Shown: piece by piece, positions 7,179-11,221 of the stretch
Layout of the letters: each line of letters begins with the position of its first letter
Numbering within the stretch: position 1 is the stretch's first letter
DNA from: an uncultured Treponema sp.
Lineage (GTDB): Bacteria; Spirochaetota; Spirochaetia; Treponematales; Treponemataceae
Direction of reading: 5' to 3'
Length of the DNA stretch: 11,221 nucleotides
NCBI GenBank assembly: GCA_937891125.1
Contig: CALAEZ010000109.1
Span: forward strand, 1 to 11,221
The notes under the pieces: generated by a model
Database searches by the model: none
What the model was told of the DNA's origin: nothing
Seen by the model: the letters and a program-made list of their open reading frames with translations, nothing else
Made by a program: the position numbers and the translations under genes

Positions 7179-7775
7179 ATGAAGGTGACAAAAAAACTGA
7201 TGTCTTGCCTCCTGCTGCCGCTTTTGCTTGGCCTTAGCGCCTGCGCTGCCGACGGCTTAGATGCAGACGCTCAAAGCGGCTACGTGGAGCTGACCGTTAA
7301 GCGTACCAGCTCTGGCAACACGGAAGGCTATCAGACATACAAATTTACGATTCCGCCAAACGGCGCTACAAAGATTTATGCGGGAAAAACGACTGCCGAC
7401 GACAACGCAAACGTTGACCAGTACATTATCCGCGCGTATGACGAAACTGATGTGCCGTTTAATGCGGTAGAAGTGCATGTTATGCCCGCAAAGACCGACG
7501 AAGGCGAAAGCTACGCGGCAAAGGCGACGGTGCGCTTAGCGCAGTATTATGACGACTACGCTGAGCAGGACACGGGCTTTTTCTGGACGATTACCGCTGA
7601 CGACCACGGGCTGAGCGATGAAAACTATCACGAGCCTACCGCGCTCGGTGGCATCTTTACGTTTACGTTTAAGACAAGCGATGACGACGGCGTGTATGAA
7701 ACGGGCTACAACAATAACACGTCAAACTATCCGCTTTTAAGTGTAAAAGTAGCCGCGCCTACGAAGCGCTATTAA
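7179..7775 (+). CDS. Small lipoprotein of unknown function
   Basis: This 198-residue predicted lipoprotein has a signal peptide with a Leu-rich core ending in the lipobox LSAC (Cys22). The start is set by GGGGAG at 7164-7169, 9 nt before the ATG. The mature part is acidic and beta-rich, with alternating patterns such as YVELTVKRTSS, YQTYKFTIPPNG, YIIRAYDE, VEVHVMPA and IFTFTFKTSDDDG, suggesting one or two beta-sandwich domains. I do not recognise the family. It is the first gene of the right-hand cluster and sits 11 nt before the GH43 gene, so a helper role in glycan binding or anchoring is possible but unproven. It could also be a divergent carbohydrate-binding module. Confidence 0.75.
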   Translation: MKVTKKLMSCLLLPLLLGLSACAADGLDADAQSGYVELTVKRTSSGNTEGYQTYKFTIPPNGATKIYAGKTTADDNANVDQYIIRAYDETDVPFNAVEVHVMPAKTDEGESYAAKATVRLAQYYDDYAEQDTGFFWTITADDHGLSDENYHEPTALGGIFTFTFKTSDDDGVYETGYNNNTSNYPLLSVKVAAPTKRY

Positions 7776-7776
7776 T

Positions 7777-7782
7777 GGGGGA
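7777..7782 (+). promoter_or_regulatory. Shine-Dalgarno GGGGGA that decides the GH43 start
   Basis: Two in-frame ATGs lie at 7775 and 7787. The GGGGGA element begins inside the first ATG and lies 4 nt before the second, so only the second is well placed. The second also gives a clean signal peptide (MKKTKLKQ). Confidence 0.75.
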
Positions 7783-7786
7783 AAAT

Positions 7787-9193
7787 ATGAAGAAAACTAA
7801 ACTGAAACAACTTGCCCCCGCTACTAAGCTGCTTGCAGGCTGTGTGCTTGCGCTCGTGACGATGACCGCCTGCGTTGGCTGTGACAACAACGAAGAGGCT
7901 GACAGCGTTACGCCCACGTTTGCAAACCCGATTTACAGCCTGGTGTCAGCGTATGGTACCACGCGTTATGGAGAGGCAGACCCATGGGTGTATCTGCACA
8001 GCGACGGCTACTACTACTACACGGCAACCTATGGCGGCGTTTCAAGCGGCTTTGACCGCTTTGTGCTGCGCCGCGCAAAGACAATCAATCTGCTTGATTC
8101 TGCCGATGAAGCAGAAGAAGCGACTATTATCAGCGCCACAAGCGGCACGGGAACCGGAAATTTTACCGGCATAAAGAAATTCCTGTGGGCGCCAGAAATT
8201 CACTATATAAACGGCACCTGGTACCTGTTCTTTACGGCGGTTCCCAACGATGGCGCATACGGGAGCTGGGGCGTCAAAAACTTTATTGCAAAGTGTACTG
8301 ACACCAATCCGCTTACCGGCACCTGGACGCTCTGCGGTCGCATGCAGGCAGTGTATGGCGACACCTTTGACGAGGACGCTATTGATTCAAGCACCTCGCT
8401 TGACACCATGGACGTAACGCAGTTCCGCTATGTGGGCGACAGCTCTCAGGCGTGGCTTATGAATCTTGACGGCACCGCATTCAAGGTGGGCGATCAATGG
8501 TACTACGCCTGGGCAGAAAATCTGTATGACGGCAGCTGGGCTGACGAAGGCGAAGAAAGCGGCGATGGCGTGCTGACCTTTGGCGGCGTAGACCATCCTG
8601 ACGGCGCGGGAACGGGCGCCTGGTCATGCATTCTTATTGGCAAGGTAGAAGACGGCAGCGACTTTACGCACATTACGCATACGCGCGTGCTGACCGCTCC
8701 CCAGTACAAGTGGGAGTGGGGCGAAGCGGTGTATGACGAAAATGGCAACGTAAACTCCTTTGAAGACACGATTGTCAGAAGTAGCGCTGTAAACGTAAAC
8801 GAAGGACCGGCATTTCTTAACCGTAATGGCAAGGTCTTTTTGGTGTTTAGCGCAGGCCCGTGCGACGCCACCTACTGCCTTGGTATGCTGACCGCTTCTG
8901 AGGACGACGACTTGTGCGATGTTGCAAGCTGGACGAAGAGCACCACTCCCGTCTTTACCACTTCTGTTGGTAACGGCGTGTATGGGCCGGGGCACTGCTC
9001 GTTTACGACCTACAAGGGCTACGACGTTATTGTCTACCACGCGCGGCAGTGGCCGGGACTCTACAGCTACTACGGACGCACGACAACCTACACGACGTGT
9101 ACCGAAGGCCTGTACGACCCGTACCGCACGGGACGCGCTAAGGTGTTTACCTGGAAAAGCGACGGCACGCCAAACTTTGGCGAGGCAGAGTAG
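7787..9193 (+). CDS. GH43 lipoprotein, probable exo-alpha-L-arabinofuranosidase
   Basis: This 468-residue enzyme starts at the second in-frame ATG. A signal peptide ends in MTAC (Cys29), followed by an acidic stretch (DNNEEAD), so it is probably lipid-anchored. The GH43 five-bladed propeller is complete. Asp65 in EADPWV fits the general base, Asp228 in MNLDGT the pKa modulator, Glu339 in NEGP the general acid, and His403 in GPGH the central metal-site histidine. Other family marks are FLWAPEIHYINGTWYLFF, VFSAGP and the C-terminal DPYRTGRAKVFTWKSDGTPNFG. The overall pattern, especially DGT, NEGP and the closing YDPYR...DGTPNFG, is closest in my memory to exo-acting arabinofuranosidases (GH43_26-like). 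It would release arabinose from arabinan or arabinoxylan side chains. Beta-xylosidase specificity is the main alternative. It lies in a tight gene run with the flanking lipoprotein genes. Confidence 0.8.
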   Translation: MKKTKLKQLAPATKLLAGCVLALVTMTACVGCDNNEEADSVTPTFANPIYSLVSAYGTTRYGEADPWVYLHSDGYYYYTATYGGVSSGFDRFVLRRAKTINLLDSADEAEEATIISATSGTGTGNFTGIKKFLWAPEIHYINGTWYLFFTAVPNDGAYGSWGVKNFIAKCTDTNPLTGTWTLCGRMQAVYGDTFDEDAIDSSTSLDTMDVTQFRYVGDSSQAWLMNLDGTAFKVGDQWYYAWAENLYDGSWADEGEESGDGVLTFGGVDHPDGAGTGAWSCILIGKVEDGSDFTHITHTRVLTAPQYKWEWGEAVYDENGNVNSFEDTIVRSSAVNVNEGPAFLNRNGKVFLVFSAGPCDATYCLGMLTASEDDDLCDVASWTKSTTPVFTTSVGNGVYGPGHCSFTTYKGYDVIVYHARQWPGLYSYYGRTTTYTTCTEGLYDPYRTGRAKVFTWKSDGTPNFGEAE

Positions 9194-9205
9194 GGAGGAG
9201 TCAGC

Positions 9206-10885
9206 ATGAAAAAACTACGTTTACTATCTGTTACCTGCGCTGCCGCTTGTGCGCTTCTGTTCACATTCCTTTGTGCTGGCTGTGCAAGCGATGATTATGA
9301 CGACAGCATTGCGCCTTCGACTATCAGCGATGTATCGGTAAAAAGCTGTGATTCAGGAGACGCGGTAGAGTTTACCTGGACTGACCCGAGCGATGGCGAT
9401 TTTTCGCACATCGAGATTGTCTACAAGCTTGACGGCGTAAAGCAGACCGTTACGGTTGCTGGCGGCACCGAATATGCAAAAATCGAAGGGCTGTCGCACG
9501 AAATGGGCTACCAGTTTACGTTCTACAGCGTTGACAAAAACGGTAACCGCCGCGGAAAAGACGTGGGCGCCTTTGCTACCAAATACAACGGCGGCTACAT
9601 GGTAAGCTACTTTAAGTCTAACTCTGACGGCACCGCCGCTTACGAAAGCTTATTCTTAGGAAAAAGCACTGACGGCTTACATTATACCGGTCTTTGCAGC
9701 AACACCTACTACTACATGATTGATTCAAGCGTGGGGAGCGGCAACACCTGTGTGCGCGACCCGTACATGAACCGCCTGCATGATGACGACGAAAGCGACA
9801 ACATCAGCTGGTTTGTAGAGCTTGCAACCGACTGGACAAACTACAACGGCAGTGATAACAGCGAATACGGCACCACCGCATTCACGAGCTACTGGGATAG
9901 CCAGGGCTACAGCCCGAGCATTATCGTGTCGGTCGTAAAAGTAGATACCGAAAATCAGACGGTAGACTTTTACAAGCCGACCGATGGCGACCTGTACGGC
10001 GTTACCGAAACCGGCTCCCTCTGTAAGCGCATGATTACGATTCCTGACGAAGTGATTAGCGCACGCGGAAGACCTATGCACGCATGGGCGCCAGAAATCC
10101 TGATTGACTATGACGAGTCAACAGGTGCGGCAAAGCCGGTTGCTACGATTGATGGCACCGACTACTACTACGGCGTTATCTGGAGCGGAAACGGAGACGC
10201 GGTTATCGCAAATGATGACGGCTCTTACCAGGAAATTGTGACGAGCGAGGCTGCTTACAGCGGAGAAACAACGATTGAAGCGGACGATTTTGACGCAAGC
10301 GTGTACACCGAAAGCTGGATTTGCCGCACGTTCGTCAATTACACCAACGATTTCTACACCTACACGCGCCCGTACTTCTATTTTGAAGCCGTCGACATTG
10401 GCGATGCCGACAGTGACGGCGACAGCGAAGAAGTTGTTTCTGAAATTGACGCTACGATGATAAAGGTAGATGACCTGTACTACATGCCCTACAAGGGAGA
10501 AGCAAGCGGCGCAACCGACATCAACTTTGCAAAATCGCTTACGCTTGACGGCGACAGCTTTGTGACGATGTTTAACGGTCAGTGGGTTACCCGCACGACC
10601 GACCAAAGCACGAACAACGGCATTGAAGGCCCGTGGGTCGTCGTTGATACCTGTGGCCGCTGGTGGCTCTTTGGCGACCAGTACAGCCGCGGCACGGCGA
10701 CGGGCACCAACAACTTTGTCGGCTGTGTGTCGGGAAATCTTACCGCTCTTCCAAAATACTGGACGTACCACGACAACGACGGCACCTATTCTATGCCGAC
10801 CGGTATTCGCCATGCCTTTGCCTTTAGGGTAACACAGGCAGAAATGGAAGCATTCAGCGCCATCACCAGCGGCATTACGTACTAA
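9206..10885 (+). CDS. Lipoprotein with FN3 domain and divergent GH43-like propeller
   Basis: This is a 559-residue protein. GGGAGGAG lies just before the ATG, and a signal peptide ends in the lipobox CAGC (Cys26) with the acidic tether SDDYDD. One FN3 domain covers about 37-125 (FTWTDPSDGDFSHIEIVYKL to YQFTFYSVDKNG). The rest is a GH43-like propeller: LGKSTDGLHYTGL, VRDPYM with Asp185, HAWAPEI near 293-298, EIDATMIKVDDLYYMPYK with Asp415, GIEGPW with Glu474, and GIRHAFAF near the end. The three acidic positions are those of the GH43 base, pKa modulator and acid, so it is probably an active glycosidase, in contrast to the first gene of the window. Inserts such as 336-395 are family-atypical. 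Substrate is unknown; an arabinose-, xylose- or galactose-linked glycan fits the context. Confidence 0.72.
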   Translation: MKKLRLLSVTCAAACALLFTFLCAGCASDDYDDSIAPSTISDVSVKSCDSGDAVEFTWTDPSDGDFSHIEIVYKLDGVKQTVTVAGGTEYAKIEGLSHEMGYQFTFYSVDKNGNRRGKDVGAFATKYNGGYMVSYFKSNSDGTAAYESLFLGKSTDGLHYTGLCSNTYYYMIDSSVGSGNTCVRDPYMNRLHDDDESDNISWFVELATDWTNYNGSDNSEYGTTAFTSYWDSQGYSPSIIVSVVKVDTENQTVDFYKPTDGDLYGVTETGSLCKRMITIPDEVISARGRPMHAWAPEILIDYDESTGAAKPVATIDGTDYYYGVIWSGNGDAVIANDDGSYQEIVTSEAAYSGETTIEADDFDASVYTESWICRTFVNYTNDFYTYTRPYFYFEAVDIGDADSDGDSEEVVSEIDATMIKVDDLYYMPYKGEASGATDINFAKSLTLDGDSFVTMFNGQWVTRTTDQSTNNGIEGPWVVVDTCGRWWLFGDQYSRGTATGTNNFVGCVSGNLTALPKYWTYHDNDGTYSMPTGIRHAFAFRVTQAEMEAFSAITSGITY

Positions 10886-10897
10886 GGGGGAAGAGGA

Positions 10898-11221
10898 ATG
10901 AAAACATACATACGACTGGTAAGTGCGCTTGCTGCCCTTGCCGTATTGTGCGGCTGCGCTTCCTGCAAAACTGACAGCGATGACGACAGCGCAAGCGCTT
11001 TTGTGGTATGGGAACCGGTAGCAGACGCCGTTTCATACAGCATAGGCATGGTGACTGGCGGGAAGTCAAAAGCGGTCGTGAGTGAATACCGCTCTGCCGG
11101 CAGCAAGACGTACTACACCTGGGGCGACTTGACCGACGGCACCGAATACACGTTCTCTATCTACGCCACTTACGCTGACGGCACGAACAACCGCACCGAC
11201 GGCATTACGCGCACGGTAAGC
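10898..11221 (+). CDS. FN3-containing lipoprotein, truncated by window end
   Basis: The first 108 residues are visible and the frame is still open at the last base. GGGGGAAG at 10886-10893 gives the ribosome binding site; a second purine run (AGAGGA) abuts the ATG and is too close to serve. The signal peptide ends in the lipobox LCGC (Cys20), followed by an acidic tether (KTDSDDDS). Residues from about 33 onward read as an FN3 domain (FVVWEPVADAVSYSI, DLTDGTEYTFSIYATYADG). By analogy with the upstream gene, which has the same signal, tether and FN3 order, a catalytic or binding domain probably follows beyond the window. The gene is 12 nt downstream of its neighbour and most likely co-transcribed. 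Confidence 0.75.
   Translation, partial: MKTYIRLVSALAALAVLCGCASCKTDSDDDSASAFVVWEPVADAVSYSIGMVTGGKSKAVVSEYRSAGSKTYYTWGDLTDGTEYTFSIYATYADGTNNRTDGITRTVS

Noticed and set aside
7175..7180. TATAAT as a -10 promoter box before the small lipoprotein gene
   Set aside because: It overlaps the ATG at 7179 and has a good Shine-Dalgarno upstream, so transcription cannot start after it. It is an AT-rich spacer; the same string precedes the ATG at 2834.
7775..7777. ATG at 7775 as start of the GH43 gene
   Set aside because: It overlaps the stop codon of the previous gene and lies inside its own GGGGGA site; the ATG at 7787 has proper spacing and a better signal peptide.
10118..10813. Long open frame on the minus strand (about 231 codons)
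   Set aside because: It is an antisense shadow of the GH43-like gene, with no signal, domain or ribosome binding site, and a biased Val/Arg composition.

Overview
The window looks like part of the chromosome of a carbohydrate-degrading, probably gut- or rumen-associated spirochaete close to Treponema. Three things point there. The central gene (5054-6964) reads like a treponemal Msp/Tpr-type major outer sheath protein, a family known mainly from treponemes. The genes around it that have a visible N-terminus encode lipoproteins with relaxed lipoboxes. Strong purine-rich Shine-Dalgarno sites precede every visible start, which argues against Bacteroidetes, and no SusC/SusD pair is present. The species cannot be named from the sequence.

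All eight genes lie on the + strand. Left block: the 3' part of a GH43-like five-bladed propeller protein (1-936), then two paralogous large lipoproteins (946-2811 and 2834-4987). Each paralog has a Big_2 Ig-like domain, three or four FN3 domains and a C-terminal module that resembles an AbfB/CBM42 beta-trefoil. The junctions are 9 and 22 nt, so these three genes are probably co-transcribed. Centre: a 66-nt gap with two small hairpins, then the outer-membrane beta-barrel protein, which carries an extra Ala/Thr-rich linker and a Big_2-like domain in front of the barrel. Next is a 214-nt gap that is unusually rich in inverted and direct repeats. Right block: a small orphan lipoprotein (7179-7775), a GH43 lipoprotein of arabinofuranosidase type with an intact catalytic triad (7787-9193), a second lipoprotein with FN3 plus a divergent GH43-like propeller (9206-10885), and the start of another FN3 lipoprotein (10898 to the window end). 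Junctions here are 11-12 nt.

Taken together, I infer a spirochaetal polysaccharide-utilisation locus, probably for an arabinose-containing plant glycan such as arabinan, arabinoxylan or arabinogalactan. Lipid-anchored binding proteins and GH43 enzymes would capture and trim the glycan, and an Msp/Tpr-like porin would stand where SusC stands in Bacteroidetes. The domain calls come from reading the sequence against remembered family motifs. The glycan and the porin role are inference. Apart from the two intergenic gaps (66 and 214 nt), coding density is essentially complete. I saw no RNA genes, insertion sequences, CRISPR arrays or convincing promoters.
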